Positions 52,705-61,569 are shown, counted from the first letter of the stretch. The stretch is DNA of 64,000 nucleotides from JBHELB01 sp041859045 (GCA_041859045.1 JBHELB010000010.1:62001-126000), one strand, 5' to 3'. The notes: generated by a model from the sequence alone, not told the origin. Numbers and translations: made by a program.

Positions 52705-52875
52705 CTACGTCAACGTTCCCGCTTTTCGCGTCTTATAGGCCTCGAGTCCCATGAGCAAACGAATAAGCCATGCCGCCACAGGCCCTTCTTCCAACACAGC
52801 GGCGCGGCTTAATGCCCGCAGGTGCGGCCCCTTCGCGGACGCGCGTTCAACATTCGAATCCGACACTCTGGGCAT
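52705..52875 (-). CDS. Small ORF B of the four-peptide array (56 aa)
   Basis: A 56-residue ORF whose ATG overlaps the stop of ORF A (TAATG at 52873-52877), so it is translationally coupled. It is the most divergent: basic N-terminal half, then EEGPVAAWLIRLLMGLEAYK as an amphipathic helix and a TRKAGTLT end. It lacks the I-S-x-x-P-x-V-A motif, although AKGPHLRA sits at the same place. No ribosome site of its own. Confidence 0.45.
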   Translation of the reverse strand: MPRVSDSNVERASAKGPHLRALSRAAVLEEGPVAAWLIRLLMGLEAYKTRKAGTLT

Positions 52876-53021
52876 TACGTGCTCGGATTGGCCTTGCGAT
52901 CGAGCAGGTCGTTCACGGCGATCAACACGTTGACCAGGAAAGTCTTCCACGTGATAAGCGGATCCGAGGTCGCGGCAAGCGCCACACGCGGCTGACTGAT
53001 CGACTTCAGATGCATTTTCAT
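52875..53021 (-). CDS. Small ORF A of the four-peptide array (48 aa)
   Basis: A 48-residue ORF, first in the array. AAGGGG lies 7 bases before ATG 53021. The N-terminus MKMHLKSISQPRVALAA contains the ISQPRVA version of the shared motif; a hydrophobic helix (PLITWKTFLVNVLIAVNDLL) and polar DRKANPST end follow. The longer in-frame extension upstream would run through the promoter-like region and is not used. Function unknown. Confidence 0.5.
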   Translation of the reverse strand: MKMHLKSISQPRVALAATSDPLITWKTFLVNVLIAVNDLLDRKANPST

Positions 53022-53075
53022 GGTGGTTCCCCTTAATGCTACCCTGCTGTGTGTACGGACGAACTTCCGCGCCGT

Positions 53076-53088
53076 CCTGCTCAGCAGG
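53076..53088. promoter_or_regulatory. Palindrome in the small-ORF leader
   Basis: Perfect CCTGCT-C-AGCAGG palindrome in the predicted 5' leader of ORF A. Could be an RNA stem or an operator. Confidence 0.35.
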
Positions 53089-53106
53089 CTGCTGTTTCCG
53101 CCGTAT

Positions 53107-53137
53107 ACTATACCCGCCCTTGTATAGGGTGTTTCAA
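53107..53137 (-). promoter_or_regulatory. Promoter-like region and inverted repeat upstream of the small-ORF array
   Basis: On the minus strand TTGAAA (53132-53137) and TATAGT (53107-53112) are separated by 19 bases, slightly long. A perfect 6-base inverted repeat CTATAC...GTATAG (53108-53113, 53122-53127) overlaps the -10, as an operator would. Confidence 0.45.
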
Positions 53138-53260
53138 GTTCCTGCCAGCGCCTTTTCGCCTCGGGGATTCCCTGCGCGGCTCGGTTTTTGAACTTCTCCG
53201 GCGCGCCTGCTAGACTTTCGCCCATGTTTACGCGCAACAATGACGTTTTCGGGGGTGCAG

Positions 53261-53288
53261 CGGCAGGCGGTTTCCATTTCGCCTGCCG
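53261..53288 (+). other. Hairpin in the tyrS upstream region
   Basis: A perfect 9-bp stem (CGGCAGGCG / CGCCTGCCG) with a 10-base loop, about 95 bases before tyrS. No T-box features are visible. Could be a leader structure or a terminator remnant. Confidence 0.4.
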
Positions 53289-53382
53289 TGCCTACGCGCG
53301 CGGCTAGCTTCCCGTTTCTCGCGGCCGGACGGCGGGGTTCGGCCTTTCCTTCGTCAACTTTACAAGATCATTGGAGAATGCC

Positions 53383-54657
53383 ATGACTCTATTCGATGAA
53401 CTCCGCTGGCGCGGAATGCTGAACCAATTTACTCATCCTGAACTCGAGCAGGTGCTCGAGAAGGAACCCATTACGCTCTACTGCGGGTTCGATCCCACTG
53501 CGGACAGCCTGCACATCGGCAGCCTGCTGCCGATTATGACCCTAGTGCATTTCCAGCGCCACGGGCACCGGCCCATCGCGCTCGTGGGCGGCGGCACGGG
53601 GCTCATCGGTGACCCGAGCGGAAAAGCGTCGGAGCGTACGTTGCTCGATAAGGCTCAGGTCGACGCGAACCTGCGAGGGATTCGCGCGCAGCTCGAACAC
53701 TTCTTGTCGTTCGAGGGCGCAAACGCGGCCACAATGGTGAACAACGCGGACTGGTTGTGTACCTTGCCGTTGGTGGACTTCTTGCGTGACATCGGAAAGC
53801 ACTTCTCGGTCAACGTGATGTTGGCCCGCGACAGCGTTAAGCAGCGCCTCAACGACCGCGACCACGGCATTTCGTTCACGGAGTTTTCGTACAGTCTGTT
53901 GCAGGCCTACGATTTCTTGCACCTGCACGACACGTGCGGCTGCCGGTTGCAGGTCGGCGGCAGCGACCAGTGGGGCAATATCGTAGCGGGTATGGACCTC
54001 ACTCGGCGGCTGCGCCAGGCGGAAACCTTCGGGTTGACCATTCCGCTGGTGACCAAGGCCGACGGCTCCAAGTTTGGCAAGTCCGAATCGGGCAACGTTT
54101 GGCTCGATCCGCGCCGCACCTCTCCGTACAAGTTCTACCAGTTCTGGATGAACCAGACCGATGCGGACGTGGGGCGCTTCCTGCGCTACTTCACGTTGCT
54201 CGCGCAGGAGGAAGTACTCGAACTCGACCGCCTCACCGAGCAAGAGCCGGAGAAACGTGCGGCGCAGCGGCGTCTCGCGCAGGAAGTGACGCGTCTGCTT
54301 CACGGCCAGGCGGCGCTCGACGACGCCGAGCGGGCGTCGCAGGCGATGTTTGGCGGCGATGTGACGGGGCTGAATGAGGCCACGCTCGAGGACGTGTTCG
54401 GCGAAGTGCCGTCGTCGGAGATCGCCGCGGCGGAACTCCAAGCGCAACGTCCGCTGCTGGATGTGCTGGTCGAAGCCGGTGTGTTCAAGAGCAAAGGCGA
54501 AGCCCGGCGCTTAGTACAAAATGGCGGGTTATACCTCAATAGCCGCCGGGTGGAATCGGAAGGCGCGTTGCTTGGCTCCGATTCGCTGTGTTCGGAGTCG
54601 CTCGCGGTCGTGCGCACGGGCAAGCGCAACTATCACCTGCTGCGCTTCAAGAAGTAA
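53383..54657 (+). CDS. tyrS: Tyrosine--tRNA ligase
   Basis: A 424-residue bacterial-type TyrRS. Class I signature HIGS in DSLHIGSLLP, the GGSDQWGNI tyrosine/tRNA motif, and KFGKS as the KMSKS loop are present. The C-terminal 70 residues form an S4 RNA-binding domain (FKSKGEARRLVQNGGLYLN). ATG 53383 has GGAG at 6-base spacing; an in-frame TTG at 53371 is less likely. Ends at a strong terminator. Confidence 0.97.
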   Translation: MTLFDELRWRGMLNQFTHPELEQVLEKEPITLYCGFDPTADSLHIGSLLPIMTLVHFQRHGHRPIALVGGGTGLIGDPSGKASERTLLDKAQVDANLRGIRAQLEHFLSFEGANAATMVNNADWLCTLPLVDFLRDIGKHFSVNVMLARDSVKQRLNDRDHGISFTEFSYSLLQAYDFLHLHDTCGCRLQVGGSDQWGNIVAGMDLTRRLRQAETFGLTIPLVTKADGSKFGKSESGNVWLDPRRTSPYKFYQFWMNQTDADVGRFLRYFTLLAQEEVLELDRLTEQEPEKRAAQRRLAQEVTRLLHGQAALDDAERASQAMFGGDVTGLNEATLEDVFGEVPSSEIAAAELQAQRPLLDVLVEAGVFKSKGEARRLVQNGGLYLNSRRVESEGALLGSDSLCSESLAVVRTGKRNYHLLRFKK

Positions 54658-54665
54658 CCAAAAGC

Positions 54666-54712
54666 ACTCGGGGGAACTCACTCTTCCAAGAGGAGTTCCC
54701 CCGAGTTTCTTG
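54666..54712. terminator. Strong terminator between tyrS and the M6 protease gene
   Basis: 14-base perfect arms (ACTCGGGGGAACTC / GAGTTCCCCCGAGT) at 54666-54679 and 54693-54706 followed by TTCTTG. It serves convergent genes. Confidence 0.85.
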
Positions 54713-54720
54713 CTGACCGC

Positions 54721-56793
54721 TTACTTCTTTACAAAGAACGGGACTCGGATTTCGCTGAGCGACAGCGGAAAATCTCCGAGATCGGTGGGGTCGAACCCAA
54801 ACGTCAGTTCGAGGCGATCGTCAAAGCCATCGCCGTCAGTGTCCGACAGCGTCGGATTGGTCGCAATTCCATACCTTCCCTGAATCTCGTCGAGATCGGA
54901 GATAAAATCGCCATCGCTGTCCGCCAGCGTCGGATCGGTGACAAACCCCAGCGTTCCGTTCGTTTCGTCATAGTCGCTGATTCCATCGCCATCCGTGTCC
55001 ACGTCATCATCCGTGATCGTGATCGTGGCCGATGACGGCGATCCCAGAACGGCGCTCGACGGACTGCTGAGCGTCACCGCGAAGGTCTCTGAGGACTCCA
55101 GTGCGCCGTTGTTTAGGAGCGGTACCTCAAACGTCTTCACCGTTTCCAGGCCCGTGAACGACAATGTCCCGGACGTATCCGTATAGTCGCTTCCCGCGAC
55201 GGCGGTCCCGTTGCTCGTCGCATACTGCACTGTGAATGTGGAAGCGCCCGGCGCGGCAGTGAGCGCGACGGTCACGGTAACCGAACCGGCCGCCTCGCTC
55301 ACGCTGTAGGAACCCGGAGAGAAGAGAAATGACGCCGTGGCCGTGCCGATGTCGAAGGTCATCACCGCGCCCGACGCGCTCACATTCGAGACGTTGATTC
55401 CGCTGGGCGTGCCGTTTTTCAGATTGCTGTTTGGGTTGGTCGATGCGTTGAACGTACTGTTGTTCCCCGCGCGGAAGTAATCGGCGTCGCTGCCCCAGCT
55501 TCCGCTAACCAGAGAGTTCGATCCGTCCGCCTGTTCAAGGGCAATACCGGCATTCGTTGGATTCATGTTGATTGAGTTGGTGAGACGAATGTTCGTGTCG
55601 GTAAGAATGCTCCCATCGCAATGGTAGACGGCAAGACCGCCTTGCGAGCCGGGCAATCCCGTGTCGTAGCCGGTCTGCTGGCGATTCTCTATGACAAAGA
55701 ACTGAGACGAGGCCACGGACGGGGCGACTCTGACCACGGCATTGTTGCCGTTCGCCGCCGCGAGCGCGAATCCCTGATTGACCGGGGCCGTGACGCTGGT
55801 TACCTGTGCCCAGCCGAGCCAGCTCTTGAGAAAACCGTCAACGTGCGTGGGCGAACTGCCCGCCGGACTTCCTCCCCACGAACCTCCGGCCATCAGCGAG
55901 TGATAGCCAAGCCCGCTCCAATCGCCACCGCTGTCGGCTCCATCTACGTCGTAAAGATCCGGCAGCCCGATGTCGTGTCCCAACTCATGGGTCATGGGGC
56001 CCATAGTCGCACGCGTGACCCCGCCGAACTCTGAGCCGCAATAGCTATAGCTGGTGATGTTCTTTCCGTCCGAATCCGTGGCCGGAAACAGCCCAGAAAT
56101 GCGCGGCGTTTCCCAGTACATGTGCGCCCACGCCTCGGGAGCGCTGGAATCAAAATAAGAAGTCTCATCTCCCGCTTGGTAGATCAGGAAATGCAATTCG
56201 TCTGCTTCAATCGTGCCCGAATTGTCCGTGTCATACGAGGCATAGTTGATGTAGGGATTCGCCGCGCGAATCGCCTGGACGAACAACGTCGGAGAATTCG
56301 CCCCTGTGACTACGGAGGACATATTGAGTGAGGACACCTGCACGGGGCCGATCACGCCGTCGTTCGCGGTACCGTGCGACTCCGTCGCGGGCGCCAGCGT
56401 CAACGCCCCCCGCGAGACCTCCGTATAGTAACCGGCCATTTCCGTGATACGCGAACTCCAGAGCGACGCCGTCGGATAGGCAAACGTCACCCCTGCGGAG
56501 GTGTTCTCGATCAGAATGATGAGAACTTTGTGCGTGCCTCCGATCGGAGGCGCGGGCGGAGCCTGAAGTCCTTGCGCGGCCGCCGCGCGATTCGCCGCCG
56601 CGATTTCCGCCGATACGATTGGATTCGCGCCGCTGCCTCCAAACGGCGGAAGCTTGCCATCCACACTGAGGCATGCCCACACCGGAGAATCGGTGCCAAG
56701 GGAGAGAAACACGCCAACGGTAACAACGGCAACAAATCGCGGAAGGAAACGGAAACAGCGGGAATAAGAGCCGGGACGTGCGCGATATGGCAT
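54721..56793 (-). CDS. Secreted M6-family metalloprotease-like protein with Calx-beta and thrombospondin type 3 repeats
   Basis: A 690-residue exported protein. The signal (hydrophobic residues about 20-38) ends near PVWA. The protease domain has MTHELGHDIGLPDLYD (zinc-binding HExxH with the following GLPD) near residue 275 and the M6-like opening KVLIILIENTSAGVTF. An EF-hand-like DTDNSGTIEADEL lies before it. A Calx-beta domain (about 485-575; FTVQYATSNGTAVAGSDYT) and thrombospondin type 3 calcium repeats (about 577-650) follow. ATG 56793 follows GAGGA; longer starts exist. Confidence 0.85.
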   Translation of the reverse strand: MPYRARPGSYSRCFRFLPRFVAVVTVGVFLSLGTDSPVWACLSVDGKLPPFGGSGANPIVSAEIAAANRAAAAQGLQAPPAPPIGGTHKVLIILIENTSAGVTFAYPTASLWSSRITEMAGYYTEVSRGALTLAPATESHGTANDGVIGPVQVSSLNMSSVVTGANSPTLFVQAIRAANPYINYASYDTDNSGTIEADELHFLIYQAGDETSYFDSSAPEAWAHMYWETPRISGLFPATDSDGKNITSYSYCGSEFGGVTRATMGPMTHELGHDIGLPDLYDVDGADSGGDWSGLGYHSLMAGGSWGGSPAGSSPTHVDGFLKSWLGWAQVTSVTAPVNQGFALAAANGNNAVVRVAPSVASSQFFVIENRQQTGYDTGLPGSQGGLAVYHCDGSILTDTNIRLTNSINMNPTNAGIALEQADGSNSLVSGSWGSDADYFRAGNNSTFNASTNPNSNLKNGTPSGINVSNVSASGAVMTFDIGTATASFLFSPGSYSVSEAAGSVTVTVALTAAPGASTFTVQYATSNGTAVAGSDYTDTSGTLSFTGLETVKTFEVPLLNNGALESSETFAVTLSSPSSAVLGSPSSATITITDDDVDTDGDGISDYDETNGTLGFVTDPTLADSDGDFISDLDEIQGRYGIATNPTLSDTDGDGFDDRLELTFGFDPTDLGDFPLSLSEIRVPFFVKK

Positions 56794-57005
56794 GAAATCT
56801 TTCCTCATTTTCTTACTGCGCCAAGATAGACTATGTCGAGACACCTGCATCTTCCCCGAACGGAAGATGCAGGCTCACAGCCTACACCTAAACTAAGGTA
56901 TTCCTATCGGGCAATCCTGTCAATCACTTTCTCGAAAACTCAGAATTCAAAGGCAATTTTTCTATACAAAAAGACGAAATTGGCGGGCTCGAATGAAAAA
57001 GGGGA

Positions 57006-57078
57006 GGCCGCGCAGCGAGGACCGAACACTCCGGGCAAGGCGTTCGGACAAGGGAGCCAGCGTGCACGCTGCGCGGCC
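57006..57078. repeat. Nested inverted repeat (possible structured RNA or REP-like element)
   Basis: Outer 12-base arms GGCCGCGCAGCG (57006-57017) and CGCTGCGCGGCC (57067-57078) are perfect complements; inside, CCGAAC (57022-57027) pairs with GTTCGG (57042-57047). The rest of the 504-base spacer 56794-57297 shows no gene. Confidence 0.6.
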
Positions 57079-57297
57079 GAAACTGAACGAGGTCGTCTCA
57101 GAAGATGAGCAACCCCACGTGACCGAGAATAAAGCAACCACTATGCCAAACTACCGCCCCCAGTTGCCTATGTGGTAGTTCGTTGAAATAAAATGAGTTA
57201 TGGTGATTCCATCTCCGGAGTCAAGGTGATTCTCCAGATGGAGGCTACCAAATTGTAGTGAAAAAATCATCACCTAACCGACAGGTGCCTTTTGGCG

Positions 57298-58770
57298 CTA
57301 GAACGGAATCTCGTCCTCGTCGCTATAGACCCGGTCGATGGTTTCGGCGGGATCTTCGTACTGCGTGGGCGCAGGCTCATCGTCCATGCCCGAGGCAAGA
57401 TCGCCGAAGTGCTGGAGGTCGCGGTCAAAAAGCAGATGTAGGAAACCGGTGGGGCCGTTGCGCTGCTTGGCGATGTCCAGGCGGATAATTTTCTCGACCT
57501 CGACCCCCGCGCCGTACTTGGATTCGAGTTCCTCTTTCCTGCTCGCGGGCGGGCGCGAAAGCATGAGCACCACGTCGGCGTCCTGCTCGATGGCGCCGGA
57601 CTCGCGCAGGTGGGAAAGCTTCGGCGTCCCCTCGTCATCGCGCTCCGCCTCGCGGCTGAGCTGAGACAGCGCAATGACCGGCACCTGTAGTTCGCGGGCG
57701 AGCCCCTTGATAGAGCGCGAAATCTCGGCGATTTCCGTCTGTCGGTTTTCCGCGCGGCGTGTGCCCTGCATGAGTTGAAGGTAGTCGATGATCAACAACT
57801 CAACCGGTTCGACTGCCATTTGACGTCGCGCCTTGGATCGAATCTCGAGCACGCTGATGTTCGGGGTCTCGTCGATGAAGATCGGCGCGCCGCTGAGTTT
57901 GCTCGCCGCATCCTGGAGCTTGGGAAACTCGCGGTCGGCCAGAAATCCCGAGCGTAACCGTTGGGAGTCGATACGGCCTTCCATGCACAGCAGACGCTGG
58001 ACGAGCTGTTCCTTGCTCATTTCGAGGCTGAACAGGAGCACGCCCTTTTTCTGCCGAACGGCGACGTTCGCGGCGACGTTCAGCGCGAATGCGGTCTTAC
58101 CCACCGACGGCCGCGCGGCCAGGATGATCATGTCCGACTTCTGAAAGCCCGAGAGTTTTTCATCGAGTCGCCGAAATCCGCCCGGCAGCCCGGTGAAGCC
58201 CGACTTTGCCGCGATAATCCGCTCGATGTTCTTAATGCTCGCGCTAAGCAAGTCGCCGATGCGATAGACGGGATGCGTCTGCCGCGTTTCGGCGATGGAG
58301 AAAATGTTGGCTTCCGCGCGGTCGAGAAGACTCGTGACGTCGTCGGCGCCGCTGTACGCTTCGCCGATGGCGTTGGTGCAGACGGTGATGAGCTTGCGCA
58401 GAATCGAGGACTCGAGCACGATCTGGGCGTAGTACTCGATATTTGCGGATGTCGGTACTGCCCCAACCAACTCGGAGATATAACTGGCCCCGCCGATGTC
58501 TTCCAACGTGCCTTCGCGCGTGAGTTGCTCGACCAGCGTTACCGCATCGATGGGGATGCCTTTACGAAAGAGGCCCACCATCGCGTCATAGACGGATTGG
58601 TGGGCCCCCACATAGAACACGTCCGAGGCATTTTCGCGCAGCAGTTCGACTGCGGTGCTGATCGCCTCCGGATTAAGCAGCATCGCCCCTAGCACCGACC
58701 GCTCAGCCTCTACGTTGTGCGGAGGCATCCGGTCGAAGACCGTCGGGGACGATGACGCTCGTTTGGTCAC
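57298..58770 (-). CDS. dnaB: Replicative DNA helicase
   Basis: A 490-residue DnaB. The N-terminal primase-interacting domain opens PPHNVEAERSVLGAMLL; the RecA-like core has Walker A ARPSVGKTAFAL, LLIIDYLQLMQG (Walker B) and SRSIKGLARELQVPVIALSQLSR-type motifs. The C-terminus carries an acidic tail ending DEDEIPF, reminiscent of the SSB acidic tip. Start is GTG, 4 bases after the rplI stop. Last gene in the conserved rpsF-to-dnaB cluster. Confidence 0.97.
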   Translation of the reverse strand: MTKRASSSPTVFDRMPPHNVEAERSVLGAMLLNPEAISTAVELLRENASDVFYVGAHQSVYDAMVGLFRKGIPIDAVTLVEQLTREGTLEDIGGASYISELVGAVPTSANIEYYAQIVLESSILRKLITVCTNAIGEAYSGADDVTSLLDRAEANIFSIAETRQTHPVYRIGDLLSASIKNIERIIAAKSGFTGLPGGFRRLDEKLSGFQKSDMIILAARPSVGKTAFALNVAANVAVRQKKGVLLFSLEMSKEQLVQRLLCMEGRIDSQRLRSGFLADREFPKLQDAASKLSGAPIFIDETPNISVLEIRSKARRQMAVEPVELLIIDYLQLMQGTRRAENRQTEIAEISRSIKGLARELQVPVIALSQLSREAERDDEGTPKLSHLRESGAIEQDADVVLMLSRPPASRKEELESKYGAGVEVEKIIRLDIAKQRNGPTGFLHLLFDRDLQHFGDLASGMDDEPAPTQYEDPAETIDRVYSDEDEIPF

Positions 58771-58774
58771 ACTG

Positions 58775-59251
58775 CTATTCCGCGGCTTCCTTGGCCTCTT
58801 CTTCCCGCTCTTCCTTGCTCACCCACACCTTGATCTGGGCGATCACGCCCATGCCGATGTTCACCGGCACGGTGAAGATGCCAAGCGACTTGATCGGGTC
58901 TTCAAGCTTGATGCTCTTCTTGTCCACCGCATAGCCTAGTTCGACCAGTTTCTCGGCGATGTTCGCCGTCGTCACCGAACCGAACAGTTTGTCTTCCTCA
59001 CCCGCCAGCATCTTGAACTCGAGGGTCGTGCCCTCCATCTTCTTGGCCAGCGCGGTGTACTCCGTGCGGCGCTTTTCCTCGCGCCGCTTGATGATGCGCA
59101 TATGGTGCTCGATCTCACGGCCACTGCCGGAGTTCGCCGCCACCGCCAGCTTGCGCGGAATCAGAAAATTACGCGCGTAGCCGTCGGCCACCTTGACGGT
59201 CGCCCCCATCTGACCAAGATGGGCTACGTTTTCACATAGAATCACTTTCAC
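58775..59251 (-). CDS. rplI: 50S ribosomal protein L9
   Basis: A 158-residue L9. The canonical N-terminus KVILCENVAHLG and YARNFLIPRKLA fit the family. I chose the GTG at 59251: it restores the usual M-K-V-I-L start and sits 8 bases from GGAGG. The ATG six bases upstream (59257) has only 2-base spacing. The C-terminal domain ends in a Glu/Ala-rich tail. Between a DUF2232 membrane gene and dnaB, as in many bacteria. Confidence 0.93.
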   Translation of the reverse strand: MKVILCENVAHLGQMGATVKVADGYARNFLIPRKLAVAANSGSGREIEHHMRIIKRREEKRRTEYTALAKKMEGTTLEFKMLAGEEDKLFGSVTTANIAEKLVELGYAVDKKSIKLEDPIKSLGIFTVPVNIGMGVIAQIKVWVSKEEREEEAKEAAE

Positions 59252-59293
59252 GGTCATGACCTCCCTTGAGACTTCTTCACGAAGTCCCGTGTG

Positions 59294-60334
59294 TCACCGA
59301 TCGTCGCGGTCATCGTCGTCGCGGTCGCGTCCCTCCAAGAGCCGCCGCCGCGCCAGCGCCAAGGCGTTTACCTTGCGCCGGAACTCAAACCACGTATCGA
59401 ACAATCCGGCCATCGCCAACAGCAGATGGGTCTCCCTAAGCAATAGCGCCCAAATCATCAACGCCGCGACCAGAAAATGCGGCCGCAGCACCGTGGTCGC
59501 ATAGGCCAGTACGGACAGGCCGTTCAGCCAGTACACGACGCTCAACACGATCAGGGCGTTCCAACTCGACCAACGCAGCGCCACGTGTGGCCAACGCTGA
59601 TCGGCGAACCAAAGACCCACCGCGAGAATCAACACCCACGCCAGCCAGTCCGGCGGACGTATCGTGCGGACGAATCCGCCCTTGGGCAACGTGCGCGCGC
59701 CTTGACGCCGCAACCACCACGCCGCCGCCGTCACCGCCAAGCACGACAGAATCAGCATGGTGCCGATACTGCTGCCCGGGGCCAACGCCGGGATGTTGTC
59801 CTCGAAGAATCGCAGACTTTTCAACTGTTGGTCGAGCAGCGCCGGATCGACATCTTTCGCCCGGCTCTCGATACTTTTCCGAAGCCACTCGATCCCGGTC
59901 ATACTGGAGGACAACCAGCCCGTCCAGTCGCTCGCGATCGCGTAGAACTCCAGCATTGCGCCCGCCGCCGTCACTGCCGCGACGATGCGTCCGTAACGCC
60001 ACCGCTTTCGCAGTCCGAAGCCGAGCACCACGCCCAACGCCGCCGCTCCAGCATAGGCCACCGCGGCATACGCGCCAAGCGCTACGTCATGCCGCGCCCA
60101 CAGGGCCAGTAAGCCCGCCCCCGCAGCCGCCGCGCACAGCGTTCCGGCCCGGCCCGGCCACCCCAGCGCGATGCAAATCGCGACGGGCAGCGGAAACAAG
60201 GCCTCCGCCACGGGATTGGGACCCACGAGCAACGTGGTCGCCAGGGCCATGCAAAACAGCCCGACGGCCAACAACCCGAACTTCGCTAATGCGACGGGCT
60301 CTGCAGCGGTAGTCCCCACGTGGGCGTTGCCCAA
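59294..60334 (-). CDS. DUF2232 (YybS-like) membrane protein
   Basis: A 346-residue polytopic protein with several hydrophobic segments and an acidic/basic tail (GRDRDDDDRDDR). DUF2232 proteins sit between rpsR and rplI in many genomes, as here, and their function is unknown. The frame opens with TTG at 60334, with GGGGCAGG nearby; a GTG at 60319 is an alternative, so the start is uncertain. Lies 18 bases after rpsR. Confidence 0.8.
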   Translation of the reverse strand: MGNAHVGTTAAEPVALAKFGLLAVGLFCMALATTLLVGPNPVAEALFPLPVAICIALGWPGRAGTLCAAAAGAGLLALWARHDVALGAYAAVAYAGAAALGVVLGFGLRKRWRYGRIVAAVTAAGAMLEFYAIASDWTGWLSSSMTGIEWLRKSIESRAKDVDPALLDQQLKSLRFFEDNIPALAPGSSIGTMLILSCLAVTAAAWWLRRQGARTLPKGGFVRTIRPPDWLAWVLILAVGLWFADQRWPHVALRWSSWNALIVLSVVYWLNGLSVLAYATTVLRPHFLVAALMIWALLLRETHLLLAMAGLFDTWFEFRRKVNALALARRRLLEGRDRDDDDRDDR

Positions 60335-60352
60335 CCTGCCCCGAAGGGCGAT

Positions 60353-60619
60353 CTAGTCGGCCACGAACGGCAGCAGCGCGATCTGACGAGCCATCTTGAT
60401 GGCCTTGGTCAGCATGCGCTGATGACGCGCCGTCGCCCCCGTGATACGGCGCGGAATGATCTTGCCGCGCTCGGTCACGTAGTGCTTCAGCATGCCAACG
60501 TCTTTGTAGTCGATATAAACGACGCGGTCGACGGTCAGCCGCGACACTTTCGGTCTGGCTGGCCCCTTCCTCTTCTTCCGGCGCGTCTTCGCGCGCGAAT
60601 TCGATTGCATACGTGCCAT
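60353..60619 (-). CDS. rpsR: 30S ribosomal protein S18
   Basis: An 88-residue S18 with the conserved IIPRRITGATARHQRMLTKA and a basic N-terminal extension. It pairs with S6 on the 30S platform, which explains the shared operon with rpsF. The ATG at 60619 has GGAG 10 bases upstream; ATG 60610 is also possible. Confidence 0.96.
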   Translation of the reverse strand: MARMQSNSRAKTRRKKRKGPARPKVSRLTVDRVVYIDYKDVGMLKHYVTERGKIIPRRITGATARHQRMLTKAIKMARQIALLPFVAD

Positions 60620-60640
60620 GGAATTCAGTTCTCCGTCCCG

Positions 60641-61069
60641 TTAAAACGGGATGTCATCCTCGGGGAGCGGCTCATCTTGCGGACGCGATGCCGCCGGACG
60701 TGGAGCGCCGCCTCCGCGGTCCTCCCAATCCAACATCTGGATCCGCTGTGCCCGAACTTCAATGCTCGAGCGCTTCTGACCCGTGTTCTTGTCTTCCCAC
60801 TCGTCGCTGCGCAGACTGCCTTCGACCAGGAGCGGGCGACCCTTACGGAGGTTTTGTCCGCAAAACTCGGCCTGCTTGTCCCAGACGGTGACATTGATGA
60901 ACAGCGCGTCTTCTTTGGTCTGTCCGTCGCGATCGCGATAGCGACGCGAAACCGCCAGCCCCATCTTGCACACGGCCATGCCCGAAGGCAGGTAGCGCAA
61001 TTCGGGATCGCGCGTGAGACGGCCTGCCAACAACACGCGGTTCACTTCCGGCATGCGAAGGTCCGACAT
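60641..61069 (-). CDS. ssb: Single-stranded DNA-binding protein
   Basis: A 142-residue SSB with an OB fold (VNRVLLAGRLTRDPELRYL; TVWDKQAEF) and a short linker to the acidic tip DDIPF that recruits repair and replication proteins. The linker is brief compared with E. coli SSB. ATG 61069 lies 9 bases from GGAGG; the ATG at 61075 is only 3 bases away and would add two residues. Central gene of the S6-SSB-S18 operon. Confidence 0.96.
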   Translation of the reverse strand: MSDLRMPEVNRVLLAGRLTRDPELRYLPSGMAVCKMGLAVSRRYRDRDGQTKEDALFINVTVWDKQAEFCGQNLRKGRPLLVEGSLRSDEWEDKNTGQKRSSIEVRAQRIQMLDWEDRGGGAPRPAASRPQDEPLPEDDIPF

Positions 61070-61087
61070 GAACATTCCCCTCCCGGT

Positions 61088-61537
61088 TTAGTCGTCGTCA
61101 TCATCCGAAGAACGGCGGCCACGGGGCCGATCGTCCTCATCATCGTCATCGTCCGAATCGCGCTCGCCGCGTGCGGCTTTCTGCGCGCTCGCCTGGATCT
61201 CAGCCTCCTTGCGGATCTGCTGCTCTTCCTCCAGGCGCAACGTCTTCTCATCAAAATACACGATGAGGTGCCGGATGATGTCGTCGCTCAACTTGATGCT
61301 CGCATCCAAGCTGCTGACAAACGACGGGACGGCTTGGAAACGCACCAGGACGTAATGTCCTTCGGTGAAATTCTTCACCTCATACGCCAGCTTGCGTTTC
61401 CCCCAGATCTCCGAGCGCACGATAGCACCGCCTTGCGCGGTTACCTGGGCCTCGATGCCATTGGCTATCGTCTGGACCTCTTCGTCTCCCTTATCCGGGC
61501 GGACGACATAGAGCGCTTCGTAAGTTCTAAGCTTCAA
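61088..61537 (-). CDS. rpsF: 30S ribosomal protein S6
   Basis: A 149-residue S6. The fold is visible in LRTYEALYVVRPDKGDEEV and WGKRKLAYEVKNFTEGHYVLV. The C-terminus is unusually long and made of Asp runs (SDDDDDEDD and SSDDDDD) around an Arg-rich patch. The start codon is TTG with a perfect AAGGAGGTG site at 8-9 bases, so translation is probably efficient but tuned. First gene of the operon. Confidence 0.96.
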   Translation of the reverse strand: MKLRTYEALYVVRPDKGDEEVQTIANGIEAQVTAQGGAIVRSEIWGKRKLAYEVKNFTEGHYVLVRFQAVPSFVSSLDASIKLSDDIIRHLIVYFDEKTLRLEEEQQIRKEAEIQASAQKAARGERDSDDDDDEDDRPRGRRSSDDDDD

Positions 61538-61569
61538 CTGAATTCACCTCCTTCTGGTCTTGGTTGTTT

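Noticed and set aside
52452..52812. Plus-strand open frames opposite the small-ORF array
   Set aside because: They lack ribosome sites and any coupling, while the minus-strand ORFs have evenly spaced ribosome sites, a shared motif and a terminator. Not excluded completely.
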